This document shows positions 29,344 to 39,400 of a stretch of DNA of 64,000 nt, piece after piece; within the stretch, counting starts at the first letter, position 1, and every line of letters begins with the position of its first letter. Made by a program: the position numbers and the translations under genes. The notes under the pieces were generated by a model, which did not search any database, had not been told where the DNA came from, and was given only the letters and a program-made list of their open reading frames with translations. The DNA is from Streptomyces sp. TSRI0107 (GTDB lineage: Bacteria > Actinomycetota > Actinomycetes > Streptomycetales > Streptomycetaceae), in assembly GCF_001905845.1 (NCBI RefSeq), contig NZ_LIVZ01000019.1, forward strand, positions 1 to 64,000, given 5' to 3'.

Positions 29344-30666
29344 CTAACCCTCGGCGGGGACCAGGTACGGGGCGACGCTGCGCAGTTTCTCGCAGGTCTC
29401 CTCCAGTTCACGCGCGGGAGTGGACCCGGCGAGGATGCCGGCGCCGGCGCGCAGCCAGGTGCGGCCGTCCTGCTCGAACAGGCTGCGCAGGACGAGCGCC
29501 GCGTCCAGTTCCCCGTCGGCGGCGGCCATGAGGACGGCACCGCTGTAGACGCCGCGCGGCCCGTCCTCCAGCCGGGCGATGCAGTCGTACGCCTGGGACT
29601 TGGGGATGCCGGAGGCGGTCACGGCCGGGAACAGCGCGCGCAGGGCGTCCCAGCAGGTGGCGTCGTCGCCCAGCCTGCCGTGCACGCTGGAGCCGAGGTG
29701 CTGCACGCTGCCGCGCTGCCGCACGGTGAGCAGTTCACGGACCGAGACCGAGCCGGGCCGGCACACGGTGGCCAGTTCCTCCTCGGCGAGCTTCACCGAG
29801 AGCACGTGCTCGGATATCTCCTTGGGGTCGGCGAGGAGTTCGGCGCGCAGCCGCTCGTCCTCCCGTTCGCCGAGGCCGCGCGCCCGGGTGCCGGCCAGCG
29901 GCTGGGTGACGAGGTGCCCGTCCGCACCGACCTCGACGACCGTCTCGGGGCTGAACCCGGCGACCCGGCGGCCGCCGAGACGCAGCAGGAAGGAGCGGGC
30001 GGGGGTGTTGTGGGCGCGGCCGTGCAGGTAGGTGCCGACGAAGTCGACGGGGAACGGCACGGGGACGGAGCGGGAGAGGATCACCTTCTGCAGGCCGGTC
30101 GCGGCGGCGCGGATCTCGTCGACGGCCCGCGCCACGAGACCGGGGTAGTCCGCCGCGCCCTCGGTGACGTCGACGGGGCGGGGCGCGGCGACCGGCCGTT
30201 CGGCGGGCGGGGCGGTGAGCAGCGCGAGCAGGGCGTCCACGGTCTCCCGGTCGGCGCCGCGGACGACGGCCGTGCCCCGGCGGAGCCGCACTTCGGTGTG
30301 CGGGACGATCAGATGGAGCAGGTCGGCGTCGCCGGCGCGGTCGAGGCGGCCGGCGTGCAGGTGGGCGAACTCGTAGGCCATCCAGCCGTACGCCCGCCAG
30401 CCCTCGATGCCGCTCTCGCCGAGCAGTCGGTGGACCTGGCGTAAGGGATACGGCCCGACGGGCGCCGTCGACTCGGCGGCGAGGACGCGGGCGCGCACCT
30501 CGGAGCGGTTCACCACGATCTCGGCGAGCGCTCCTCCGGCGAACCAGCAGTCGCCGTCGCGTTCGTAGATCACGTACTGGTCGAACAGGCCCGACTCCGC
30601 CAGTGTCGTGGCCCATGGGACGGGGTCTCCCGGCAGTTCCGTCTCCGCGCACCGGTAACGCAGCAA
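29344..30666 (-). CDS. Salicylate synthase (MbtI/Irp9 type)
   Basis: 440 residues of the chorismate-utilising family, close in length to MbtI. It converts chorismate through isochorismate to salicylate in one enzyme. Seen: the Lys block LQKVILSR, the FSPETVVEV glutamate, TQPLAGTRA (the LAGT signature of salicylate synthases), and TASGIPK near the C-terminus. There is no separate isochorismate-pyruvate lyase gene here, which agrees with a bifunctional synthase. I take the TTG at 30666 as the start because GGGAGG lies about 7 nt upstream. It is divergent from the salicyl-AMP ligase, with an iron box at each end of the shared gap. Confidence 0.9.
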   Translation of the reverse strand: MLRYRCAETELPGDPVPWATTLAESGLFDQYVIYERDGDCWFAGGALAEIVVNRSEVRARVLAAESTAPVGPYPLRQVHRLLGESGIEGWRAYGWMAYEFAHLHAGRLDRAGDADLLHLIVPHTEVRLRRGTAVVRGADRETVDALLALLTAPPAERPVAAPRPVDVTEGAADYPGLVARAVDEIRAAATGLQKVILSRSVPVPFPVDFVGTYLHGRAHNTPARSFLLRLGGRRVAGFSPETVVEVGADGHLVTQPLAGTRARGLGEREDERLRAELLADPKEISEHVLSVKLAEEELATVCRPGSVSVRELLTVRQRGSVQHLGSSVHGRLGDDATCWDALRALFPAVTASGIPKSQAYDCIARLEDGPRGVYSGAVLMAAADGELDAALVLRSLFEQDGRTWLRAGAGILAGSTPARELEETCEKLRSVAPYLVPAEG

Positions 30667-30684
30667 GGACCTACCTCCCTGGAG

Positions 30685-30703
30685 TTAGGTTAACCTAACC
30701 TAA
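30685..30703. promoter_or_regulatory. Iron box upstream of salicylate synthase
   Basis: TTAGGTTAACCTAACCTAA fits the consensus at 18 of 19 positions and lies 18 bp before the TTG start. It should govern the salicylate synthase, exporter and hydrolase genes. Confidence 0.88.
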
Positions 30704-30797
30704 TCAGCAAGGAGCCTAGCCCTCGCATCGGAGGCGCGTCCAGAACGCGTTCGACGCGGACTCGCACACACCCTCCAGGCTTGACCCGGCGACTTGG

Positions 30798-30816
30798 GTA
30801 GGCAAGCCTTTCCTAA
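30798..30816. promoter_or_regulatory. Iron box upstream of salicyl-AMP ligase
   Basis: GTAGGCAAGCCTTTCCTAA fits the consensus at 16 of 19 positions and lies 20 bp before the ligase ATG. Weaker than the others but in the expected place. Confidence 0.65.
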
Positions 30817-30836
30817 ACAGCAGGCGGGAGTTGAGC

Positions 30837-32468
30837 ATGCTCGACGGGTGGGTCCCCTGGCCGAAGGAACTGGCGGAGCGCTACCGCGCCGAGGGTTACT
30901 GGCAGGGCCGGCCGCTCGACCGGCTGCTGCGCGACCGGGCCGGACACGACCCGGGACGCACCGCGCTCGTCGACGCCGGCGGCAACCGCTGGACGTACGC
31001 CGAACTCGACGCGCGCGCCGACCGCACGGCCGCCGGACTGCGGGCGCTGGGCATCGGCGACGGCGACCGCGTGGTCGTCCAGCTCCCCAACACCGACGCG
31101 TTCGTGGTGCTGTTCTTCGCGCTGCTGCGGGCCGGCGCGATCCCCGTGCTCACCCTGCCCGCACACCGCGAGAGCGAGATCGCGCACGTCGCCGAGGTGG
31201 CCGGGGCCACCGCCTACGCCATCCCCGACGTGCACGACGGCTTCGACCACCGCGTCCTCGCCCGCGCCCTGCGCAAGACGGTGCCCTCCGTCGAGCACGT
31301 GCTGGTGGCCGGGGAACCCGCCGAGTTCACCCCGCTGTCCGCCGTCGACGCCGACCCCGTGCCGCTGCCCGCGCCCGACCCCGGCGACGTGGCGCTGCTG
31401 CTGCTCTCCGGCGGCACCACCGGCAAGCCGAAGCTCATCCCGCGCACCCACGACGACTACGCCTACAACGTGCGGGCCAGCGCCGAGGTCTGCGGCTTCG
31501 ACGAGTCCACCGTCTACCTGGTGGTGCTGCCGACCGCGCACAACTTCGCCCTCGCCTGCCCCGGACTGCTCGGCACCCTGCTGGCGGGCGGCACCGTGGT
31601 GCTCTCCCCCACGCCCAGCCCCGAGGACGCCTTCGCGCTGATCGAGCGGGAGAAGGTCACCGTCACCGCCGTGGTCCCGCCGATCGCGCTGCTGTGGCTG
31701 GACGCGGTGGAGTGGGAGGAGGCCGATCTGTCGTCCCTGCGGCTGCTCCAGGTCGGCGGTTCCAAACTGGGCGCCGAACCCGCCGCCCGCGTCGGCCCCG
31801 CCCTCGGCTGCACCCTCCAGCAGGTGTTCGGGATGGCGGAGGGCCTGCTCAACTACACGCGGCTGGACGACCCCGACGAGCTGGTGCGGCACACCCAGGG
31901 GCGGCCGCTGTCCCCCGCCGACGAGATCCGCGTGGTCGACGCCGACGGCGACGACGTACCGCCCGGCGAGACCGGCGAGTTGCTGACCCGCGGCCCCTAC
32001 ACCCTGCGCGGCTACTACCGGGCACCCGGGCACAACGCCCGCGCCTTCACACCGGACGGCCACTACCGCACCGGCGACCTGGTGCGGGTCCTGCCCACCG
32101 GTCATCTGGTCGTCGAGGGCCGGGAGAAGGACCAGATCAACCGGGGCGGCGACAAGATCTCCGCCGAGGAGCTGGAGAACCATCTCCTCGCCCACCCGGC
32201 GGTGCACGACGCCGCCGCCGTCGGCATGCCCGACCCGGCCATGGGCGAGCGCACCTGCGTGTACGTCGTCCCGCGCGGCCCGGCGCCCACCCTGCGGGAG
32301 CTGACCGCGTTCCTGCGCGAACGAGGCGTGGCCGCCTACAAGTCGCCCGACCGGCTGGAGGTCGTCGACGCCTTCCCGCGCACCTCCGTCGGCAAGGTCG
32401 ACAAAAAAGCGCTCGGCCGCAGGATCGCGGAGCGGCTGCGCGCGGAGGGAGGCGCGAGTGCCGGGTGA
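30837..32468 (+). CDS. Salicyl-AMP ligase (aryl adenylating enzyme)
   Basis: 543 residues, a stand-alone adenylation enzyme of the DhbE/YbtE/MbtA group. It activates salicylate and loads the aryl carrier domain of the starter NRPS. The P-loop is LLLLSGGTTGKPK and the hinge/lysine region is NRGGDKISAEE with SVGKVDKK near the end. The pocket reads N-F-C-A-Q-G-V-L-N (from PTAHNFALACPG onward). The leading Asn marks aryl acids, and Phe-Cys rather than Tyr-Ser favours salicylate over 2,3-dihydroxybenzoate. I prefer ATG at 30837 over the TTG at 30831, which lies too close to the GGGAG. Its stop overlaps the next gene by 11 bp. Confidence 0.92.
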   Translation: MLDGWVPWPKELAERYRAEGYWQGRPLDRLLRDRAGHDPGRTALVDAGGNRWTYAELDARADRTAAGLRALGIGDGDRVVVQLPNTDAFVVLFFALLRAGAIPVLTLPAHRESEIAHVAEVAGATAYAIPDVHDGFDHRVLARALRKTVPSVEHVLVAGEPAEFTPLSAVDADPVPLPAPDPGDVALLLLSGGTTGKPKLIPRTHDDYAYNVRASAEVCGFDESTVYLVVLPTAHNFALACPGLLGTLLAGGTVVLSPTPSPEDAFALIEREKVTVTAVVPPIALLWLDAVEWEEADLSSLRLLQVGGSKLGAEPAARVGPALGCTLQQVFGMAEGLLNYTRLDDPDELVRHTQGRPLSPADEIRVVDADGDDVPPGETGELLTRGPYTLRGYYRAPGHNARAFTPDGHYRTGDLVRVLPTGHLVVEGREKDQINRGGDKISAEELENHLLAHPAVHDAAAVGMPDPAMGERTCVYVVPRGPAPTLRELTAFLRERGVAAYKSPDRLEVVDAFPRTSVGKVDKKALGRRIAERLRAEGGASAG

Positions 32469-33528
32469 GGCCGCGCGCACGAAACAGCCGGACGTACGCC
32501 GTCCCGCTCCGCCCGCCCCACCGCACCGGCGCCGGGCCCCCGCCCGGACCCTGGCCCTGCTCGGCGCCCTGCTCCTGCTGCTCGCGGCCGCCCTGCTCAG
32601 CCTCGCGATCGGGTCGCGTTCGCTGCCCGTCCCCGTCGTCTGGGACGCGCTGCTGCACGACGACGGCTCGACCGCGGCGTCCGTCGTCTGGGACGTCCGG
32701 GTGCCGCGCACCCTGGCCGGAGTCGCGGCCGGCGCCGCGCTCGGGGTCGCCGGGGCCCTCATCCAGGCGCTGACCCGCAATCCGCTGGCCGACCCCGGGC
32801 TGCTCGGCATCAACGCGGGCGCCGCCACCGGCGCGGTGTGCGCCATCTCGGTGTTCGGGCTGACCAGCCTGTGGGCGTCGGTGTGGTTCGCGCTGCTCGG
32901 TGCCGTGGTGGCGGGGCTGCTGGTGTACTCGCTGGCCTCCGGCGGACGCGGCGGTGCCACTCCGGAACGGCTCGCGCTCGGCGGAGCGGTGATCGCCGCC
33001 GTGTTCACCGGGATCGGCCAGACGCTGATGCTGCTCGACGCGCAGGCCCTGGACCAGCTGCGGTTCTGGAGCGTGGGCTCGCTCGCCCGGGCCGACGAGG
33101 AGACGCTGGCCATGCTCACGCCGTTCGTCGCGGTGGGCCTGGTGGTGGCGCTGACCCTGGTCCGGCCGCTGAACGCGCTGGCGCTCGGCGACGACACGGC
33201 CCGCGCGCTCGGCGCCCGGCTCACCCGGACCCGCTTCCTCGGCCTGCTCGCCGTGACCCTGCTGTGCGGCGCGGCGACCGCGGCGGTCGGCCCGCTGGTC
33301 TTCGTCGGGCTCGCGGTGCCGCACATCGCCCGCCTGATCGTTGGCGCCGACCAGCGCTGGACGCTGCCGCTGTCGATGCTGCTGGCCCCCGCCCTGCTGC
33401 TGCTCGCGGACGTCCTCGGCCGGATCGCCGTACGCCCCGACGAACTGGACGCCGGAGTGGTCACCGCGGTCGTCGGCGCGCCGGTGTTCATCGCCCTGGT
33501 GCGGCACCGCAGGGTGGTGGCGGCATGA
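32458..33528 (+). CDS. FecCD-family ferric-siderophore permease 1
   Basis: 356 residues with about nine to ten membrane helices and the FecCD landmarks: a DVRVPRTLAGVAAGAALGVAG block, then ALTRNPLADPGLLGINAGAATGAV, and a late VGLAVPHIARLI. It imports ferric siderophore with the permease that follows. GTG at 32458 has GGAGGGAGG upstream and overlaps the ligase gene, so biosynthesis and uptake are translated from one message. Confidence 0.93.
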   Translation: MPGEAARTKQPDVRRPAPPAPPHRRRAPARTLALLGALLLLLAAALLSLAIGSRSLPVPVVWDALLHDDGSTAASVVWDVRVPRTLAGVAAGAALGVAGALIQALTRNPLADPGLLGINAGAATGAVCAISVFGLTSLWASVWFALLGAVVAGLLVYSLASGGRGGATPERLALGGAVIAAVFTGIGQTLMLLDAQALDQLRFWSVGSLARADEETLAMLTPFVAVGLVVALTLVRPLNALALGDDTARALGARLTRTRFLGLLAVTLLCGAATAAVGPLVFVGLAVPHIARLIVGADQRWTLPLSMLLAPALLLLADVLGRIAVRPDELDAGVVTAVVGAPVFIALVRHRRVVAA

Positions 33529-34604
33529 CGCGGACTCAGGCCCGGCCCCTCGGCAAGGCCGCGCCCCCAGGGGCCAGGGTGGTCCGCAGCCGCTCCCAGC
33601 GGCTGTCGCTGCGCGTCGACGTGCGCGCGGTGGCCGTCTGCGTGCTGGTGATGGCCGGCACCGCCGGAGTGGGCGTCCTCGCGCTGGGCACCGGCGAGTA
33701 CGGCATCTCCCCCGCCGACGTGGTGCGCACCCTGCTCGGCAACGGCAGCCGGCGCACCGACTTCGTGGTCGGCCGGCTGCGGCTGCCCCGGCTGCTCACC
33801 GGCATCCTCGTCGGCGCGGCGCTCGGTCTGAGCGGCGCGCTGTTCCAGAGCCTCACCCGCAATCCGCTGGGCAGCCCGGACATCGTCGGCTTCACCTACG
33901 GCTCCGCCACCGGCGGCCTGCTGGTGGTGCTGGTCGCCGGCGGCAGCGGCGGGCAGATCGCGGTCGGCGCGGTCGGCGGGGGCCTGGCGACGGCGGTCCT
34001 GGTGTACGTCCTGGCCTGGCGCCACGGCGTGCACGGCTACCGGCTGGTGCTGGTCGGCATCGGGGTCAGCGCCCTGCTCCAGGGCGTCAACGCCTATCTG
34101 CTCGCCAAGGCCCGGTTCGCGCACGCCGCGCAGGCCATGGTGTGGCTCAACGGCAGTCTCAACGGCCGCGGCTGGCACGACGTACGCCCCGCCGCGATCG
34201 GGCTGCTGCTCGTCCTGCCGCTGGTCGCGCTCGCGGCGGGCGGCCTGCGGGTCCTGGAGATGGGCGACGACCTGGCGGGCGGCCTCGGGGTGTCCGTGCA
34301 GCGGACCCGGCTGGCGGTGCTGGTGCTGGCCACGGCCGCCTGCGCGGTCGCCACCGCGGCGGCCGGGCCGATCCCCTTCGTGGCGCTGATCGCCCCGCAG
34401 CTGGCCCGCCGCCTCACCCGGGCCCCCGGACCCAACCTGGCGGCGGCCACCTGCACCGGCGCCCTGCTGGTCGTCACGGCCGACTTCGCGGCGCAGCGGA
34501 TCCACGAGACGGCCCAGTTGCCGGTGGGCGTGGTGACCGCGGTGATCGGCGGGCTCTATCTGGGCCTGCTGCTGCGCCGGCAGCGGCGGGCGGGCCGCAT
34601 CTAG
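33525..34604 (+). CDS. FecCD-family ferric-siderophore permease 2
   Basis: 359 residues. An Arg-rich N-terminal stretch of about 30 residues precedes the first membrane helix. FecCD landmarks are RLPRLLTGILVGAALGLSG, SLTRNPLGSPDIVGFTYGS and PFVALIAPQLARRLT. ATG at 33525 overlaps the previous stop by 4 bp (ATGA). It pairs with the previous permease as a heterodimer. No ABC ATPase gene follows; the next gene is an unrelated secreted enzyme, so the ATPase must come from elsewhere in the genome. Confidence 0.93.
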   Translation: MTRTQARPLGKAAPPGARVVRSRSQRLSLRVDVRAVAVCVLVMAGTAGVGVLALGTGEYGISPADVVRTLLGNGSRRTDFVVGRLRLPRLLTGILVGAALGLSGALFQSLTRNPLGSPDIVGFTYGSATGGLLVVLVAGGSGGQIAVGAVGGGLATAVLVYVLAWRHGVHGYRLVLVGIGVSALLQGVNAYLLAKARFAHAAQAMVWLNGSLNGRGWHDVRPAAIGLLLVLPLVALAAGGLRVLEMGDDLAGGLGVSVQRTRLAVLVLATAACAVATAAAGPIPFVALIAPQLARRLTRAPGPNLAAATCTGALLVVTADFAAQRIHETAQLPVGVVTAVIGGLYLGLLLRRQRRAGRI

Positions 34605-34706
34605 CCGCACCCGGCGATGTCCGGCGATGTCCACCGTGTCGCCGAGGAGACTGGCCGCCGCCCCCCTCGGGACCGGCTCTCGGCCCTGTGGAAAGATGAC
34701 GCGCCC

Positions 34707-36353
34707 ATGAGGACCCGAACGCCACGACGCTGGCTGATCGCCGGGACGACGGCCGCGTGCGTGGCCGCCGCCACGCTCGCCGCCACGCTGGAGACCGAGC
34801 CGGCCGCGCGGCGGACCGAGGCCGTCACCCACGAGAAGCTGCCGCTGGGCTCCGCCGCGCTGCCGGAGACCAGGACGTCGCGTCAGGTCGCTCCGGGCGT
34901 GACCCACATCGCGATCGAGCGCGGCCGGGAGTCGGCGGACGACTTCTGGACCGTCACGATCGGCGTCGCCACCAGCGAGCGGGAGGCCGCCGGGCTGGAG
35001 GCCGAGGCCCGCGACGCCGGTTACGAACCACGGCGTGACCGTACGGCGGGGCCGGACCCGCGGGGACCGGGTGACCGGCCGCTCGGCTGGACGGTGCGGG
35101 TGGGCCGGTACGCCGACCGGGCCGCCGCCGACCGGGCGAGGACCGAGATGGCGGCCCGCGGGCTGTCCGGGAGCGTCCAGCACACCGGTGAGGACGGGCA
35201 CGCGACGACCGGCCCCTGGTCCCTGGACTTGCTCGTCGTCGACCCCGCCGAGTTCCACGGCCGCCTCCGGGCCGAGCCGGCGAGCGGGATCGTGCCGGGT
35301 CGCGAGACCACCAGCTCCCTGGCGCGGCGCACCGGCGCCCTCGCCGCCGTCAACGGCGGTTACTTCGTCACCGGCGACAGGACGACCCCCGGCAACGGGG
35401 TGGCGGGCACCGACGGCGACCTCGCGGGCGTCTCGGTGGTCGGCGGGGACCTCCTCTCCGAGGCCGTGAACGGGCGGCCCGCCCTGATCGTGCCGACCGG
35501 CTCCGGCCGGGGCAGCTCGGTGCGCCGGGTCACGACCGAGCTGACGGTCCGTACGGCGGACGGCGCCGGCCGCGAGGTGACCGGCCTCAACCGGCAGTCC
35601 GGCCTGATCGCCAACTGCGGCGGCGTCGGGAACGCCACCCCCTTCGCCCACCCCGCGCACGACTACACCTGCGGCAACTCCGACGAACTCGTCGCCGTCA
35701 CACCGGCGTTCGGAACCTCCGCCCCGGAAGGCACCGGATACCAGGCCACACTCGACGCCGACGGCCGGGTGACCGCCGTCCAGGACAGCCGGGGCGGCTC
35801 CGTCCCCGCACGGGGCACCGTGCTGCAGGGCACCGGGACCGGCGCCCAGTGGCTGCGCACCCACGCCACGATCGGTGCCCGGCTGACGGTGCGCGGCACA
35901 CTCGTCGACGCCGAGAAGGGCACCCGGCTGCCGCTCACCCCGAAGACCTCCGTCGTCAACGGCGGTCCGCTGCTGCTGCGAAACGGCCGGACGGCCCTCG
36001 ACCCGGTGCGCGACGGGTGGAGCCCCGAGGACATCGAGGGCGTGGACCGCGCGGCCTTTTACAACGACTGGTACCTGCGCCGCAATCCGCGCACCGCGGC
36101 GGGCGTCACCCGGGACGGACGCATCGTCCTGCTCACCGCCGACGGCCGCCGCCCCGGCCACAGCGCAGGCCTGTCGATCACCGAGACCGCCACGGTCATG
36201 CGCGCCCTCGGAGCGGTGGACGCGATCAACCTGGACGGCGGCGGCTCCACGGCGATGGTCGTGGGGAACGAACTCCAGGGCCTTCCCAGCGACCGTACTG
36301 GCGAACGCGCCGTGGGTGACGGGCTCGTGGTCCTGCCCCGGCGCCCCCGGTAG
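34707..36353 (+). CDS. Secreted phosphodiester glycosidase (NAGPA domain) with SPOR-like region
   Basis: 548 residues. An N-terminal export signal or anchor (RRWLIAGTTAACVAAATLAATL) is followed by a SPOR-like segment (about residues 75-165, VRVGRYADRAAADRARTEM) and a C-terminal NAGPA domain (about 170-548). The latter shows GALAAVNGGYF and the INLDGGGSTAMVV block of N-acetylglucosamine-1-phosphodiester alpha-N-acetylglucosaminidase-like proteins. Bacterial members are thought to act on cell-wall or exopolysaccharide phosphodiester-linked sugars. ATG at 34707 begins the signal segment. A 102-bp gap separates it from the siderophore permeases, and it does not seem to belong to that pathway. Confidence 0.85.
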   Translation: MRTRTPRRWLIAGTTAACVAAATLAATLETEPAARRTEAVTHEKLPLGSAALPETRTSRQVAPGVTHIAIERGRESADDFWTVTIGVATSEREAAGLEAEARDAGYEPRRDRTAGPDPRGPGDRPLGWTVRVGRYADRAAADRARTEMAARGLSGSVQHTGEDGHATTGPWSLDLLVVDPAEFHGRLRAEPASGIVPGRETTSSLARRTGALAAVNGGYFVTGDRTTPGNGVAGTDGDLAGVSVVGGDLLSEAVNGRPALIVPTGSGRGSSVRRVTTELTVRTADGAGREVTGLNRQSGLIANCGGVGNATPFAHPAHDYTCGNSDELVAVTPAFGTSAPEGTGYQATLDADGRVTAVQDSRGGSVPARGTVLQGTGTGAQWLRTHATIGARLTVRGTLVDAEKGTRLPLTPKTSVVNGGPLLLRNGRTALDPVRDGWSPEDIEGVDRAAFYNDWYLRRNPRTAAGVTRDGRIVLLTADGRRPGHSAGLSITETATVMRALGAVDAINLDGGGSTAMVVGNELQGLPSDRTGERAVGDGLVVLPRRPR

Positions 36354-36422
36354 CCGCGACACCGACCGCCTGCTGCCGCGGCGGTACGGGTGACGCGGCT
36401 TGCGCCAGACCCAGCTCCTCGG

Positions 36423-39400
36423 TCACCAGGTGCGCTGCACGGGTGGCAGATCGGCGTTGGCCGGCCCGTCGACCCATTCGGCAACGTCCACCGGGTCGGG
36501 TGCGGCCCCGGTCGTCTGCCGGATCCTGTGGTACAGCGCGCGGACCAGCTCGGGCCTGTGGATCAGCGCCCTGGCCGCCGCTGCCGGTGCCCGCTGATCG
36601 CGGCGCACCGCGAGGGCGAGACGGACCCACGGCTCGGGCGAGAGGGGGCTGTCCGCGATCTGCCGGGTCGCCAGGTGCCGGGCCCGCGGGAGGTCGCCGA
36701 GCAGGCGGGCGACGTCGGCCACCTGTCCGTCCGGGTCCGCGCCCTGCGGACCGGCGGCCTCGTGGGTGCGCCGGAACTCCGCGAGGTCCACGGCCGCCTC
36801 GCGCAGCAGGGGCAGGCCTGTGTCCAGCAGCCGGGCCGCCGGGTCGGGGCAGAGAGCGGCGAAGCCCCTGGGAACGCCCGGGCGTTCCCCGCCGGCGGCC
36901 CAGGCGCGAGTGAGACGGGCGGGCACATCCGCCTCGACTCGCAGGTGGTGGAGGCGCCAGCGGGCGCGCTGTCCGGCGGCGGCCTCCACGGCGAGTTCGG
37001 CCACGTCCTCGGGAATGTCGGTCTCCCCACGCCAGGGGCTCGCGGTCCTCTCCAGTTCGTCCATGAACTTCCGGCCGGCCTCGCCGAGGTGCGGGGAGGA
37101 GCGCAGGGCGGTGAACACGTCCCAGGTCTCACGGCCCCAGTAGGCCAGCTCGAACTGGGCGCGCCGCCGCTCACGACCGCTGCTCGCGCAACTCAGCAGC
37201 CACCAGAACTCGGTCACGCCGAGGTACGCGAACACGCCCTGGAAGAGGCCCGGGAACGGACGCGGGTCGTCCCGCCAAGGCGCGTAGCCCGGCTCCGTGA
37301 AGCTCCCCGCGGTGTGCAGGGTGACGCCGTGCAGGACGCCGGTGAGCTGCGTGTGCCGGAACTCGTGCACCAGCGTCGCGGCCAGTTCGGTCGCGTCCCG
37401 CGGTTCGCTCAGGGTGATGCCGCCGAACGCGTCGCTGGACGTCAGGGACATCCCCGTACGGCCGGGCCCTGCCGGCGGCCGGGGCGTCAGGGCGGTGACC
37501 GCGCGTCCCATCGCTTCCGCCCGCGGTGCGTCGAGGCGGACCAGGAGCCGCCACGCCTGCTGGACGAGAGCGTCCCAGCGGGCGGCGCGTTCCGGAGTGA
37601 GCGGGTCGGGGGCCGAGGGCCCGTCGGCGTCCCGGAACGGATCGCTGTCGTCGAGCACCGGGGCCCAGGAGGCCGCCGCCGTGCGGGCCGGGGTGCGGTG
37701 TGGCGTGTGCCAGCGGGCCGGGCCGCCGCCGGGCGCCTGCGGGATCGGGATGCTGCCGCCTCCCGCCTTCAGCACGGCCCGCCCCGCCACCACTTCCACG
37801 AGCGCGGTCTCCGGCCGGCCGGCACCCGCCGCGGCGTGGCCGAGGGTGGGCAGGTGGACGACTCCGTCACGGACCGGGACCGGGCCGGTGAAGTCCAGGC
37901 CCGCCTTGATGGCGGCCGCGGCAGCCAGGGCGTTGAGATGACCGAGGTCGACCCAGACAGGGACGGCCGCCCTGTCCTCGGAGTTCTCCAGCCTGCGTAG
38001 GACATGGGCCATCCAGCGGCCTGTCGCGGGATACAGCAGGAGGTCGTCCAGGACGTCCGGCGCCGTGTCCTCCAGTTCCAGGAACAGCTCCACCGCCGGC
38101 TCGACCGGGAGCCGGGGATGCAGGAGGTGCGGTGACGCCATGGCGGCCTTGACGACCCGCGCCCAGGTCACCTTCCGGAGGCCGCGTTCCTGCCGGATCA
38201 GCCCGTCGACGAGGTCCCGTGTCTCCCGGCCGGTGGCGGCGCGCCGGGCGGCGAGGGTCAGCCCGTGTGACGGAGGCAGCGGTTTCGGCGGCTGCTCGGG
38301 GTCCTCCTTCGGCGGGGCCGGCGGACGGTAGGTCGGCTCCGCCTTCCCGCGGGGCGAGGGGGAGCTGTAGTCCACCCACGACATCCCGCCGCTCCCGCCG
38401 GGTTCGCCGCCGCCCCTGCTGACGCGGGGGCGGGTGAACCGCTCCAGGATCCTGAGGATCTCGGGGTCGTCCTCGTCGGCCAGTGCGAGGGCGTCGCGCA
38501 GCCGGATGTCGGCGAAGTCCGGTACCGCCTCGCCGCGGTCGTCGGTGCCGTCAGTGCCGTCAGTGCCGTCAGTGCCGTCAGTGCCGTCGATCATCGGTGC
38601 CGCCCCCTGTGCCGTGCCGGTCCGTCCGTCGTCTGTCAGCTCGTCCAGGACGAGAGCGAGGTTGCGTCGGCAGGTCGCGACATCGGGATGTGTGTCGCCG
38701 AGACGTCTGCTCAGGCTGTCGCCCACCGCGCGGTAGTGGGTCGCCGCCTCCTCGCGGCGGCCGAGCAGGTGCAGGACCGTCCCCAGTTCGTGACGGCTGG
38801 CCAGGGTGTCCGGATGCTCTGCGCCGAACCGGCGCTCCTCCACGCGCCAGATCGCCGTGAACTCCGCCTCCGCCGCCGCGTACCGCCCCTGGTCACGCAG
38901 GACGCGGGCCCGTTCGTGGCGGGCGACCAGCACGTGGGGATGGTCGTCGGTGTAGCCCTCGCCGTAGCCGTCCATGACTTGGGTGATGATCTGCTCGGCC
39001 TCGTCGGTGCGCCCGGCGTCGCGCAGGCTCCGCGTAAGGCTGGTGCCGATCGTGAGGGTGTCGATGTGTCGCTCGCCCAGCAGGTTCCGGCTCTCCTGCC
39101 ATACGGCGCGCAGTTCGTCGGCGGCCTCTTCCCAGAGCCCGCGCCGGTGGAGGACGGTGGCGATGTCACGCCGGGTGCGCAGCAGCCCCAGGGCGTTGGC
39201 CTCCGGGTCGCGTCGGCGGACCTCCAGCACGGTGCGGAGTTCGCGTTCCGCCTCCGCGTAGTTGTCGGCGCCGCCAAGGCCGCGCAGGGCCCGGGCCAGG
39301 CCCCCGCGGGCCGAGGGGAGCAGCGGGTCGTCGTCCGGCAGCGTGCGCGCGAGGCGCCCGATCGTCTCCCGGTACTCGGCGACGGACTCGGACAGATCGC

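Noticed and set aside
29344..30666. Isochorismate synthase for 2,3-dihydroxybenzoate (catecholate)
   Set aside because: The LAGT signature and lack of EntB/EntA-type genes favour direct salicylate synthesis, and the ligase pocket (N-F-C) is salicylate-like.
34617..34706. Longer start (GTG at 34617) for the phosphodiester glycosidase
   Set aside because: The extra 30 residues are polar and would bury the signal segment; ATG at 34707 places it at the N-terminus.
38545..38589. Short tandem repeat considered as a CRISPR
   Set aside because: Units are 9 bp with no spacers and lie in frame inside a gene.
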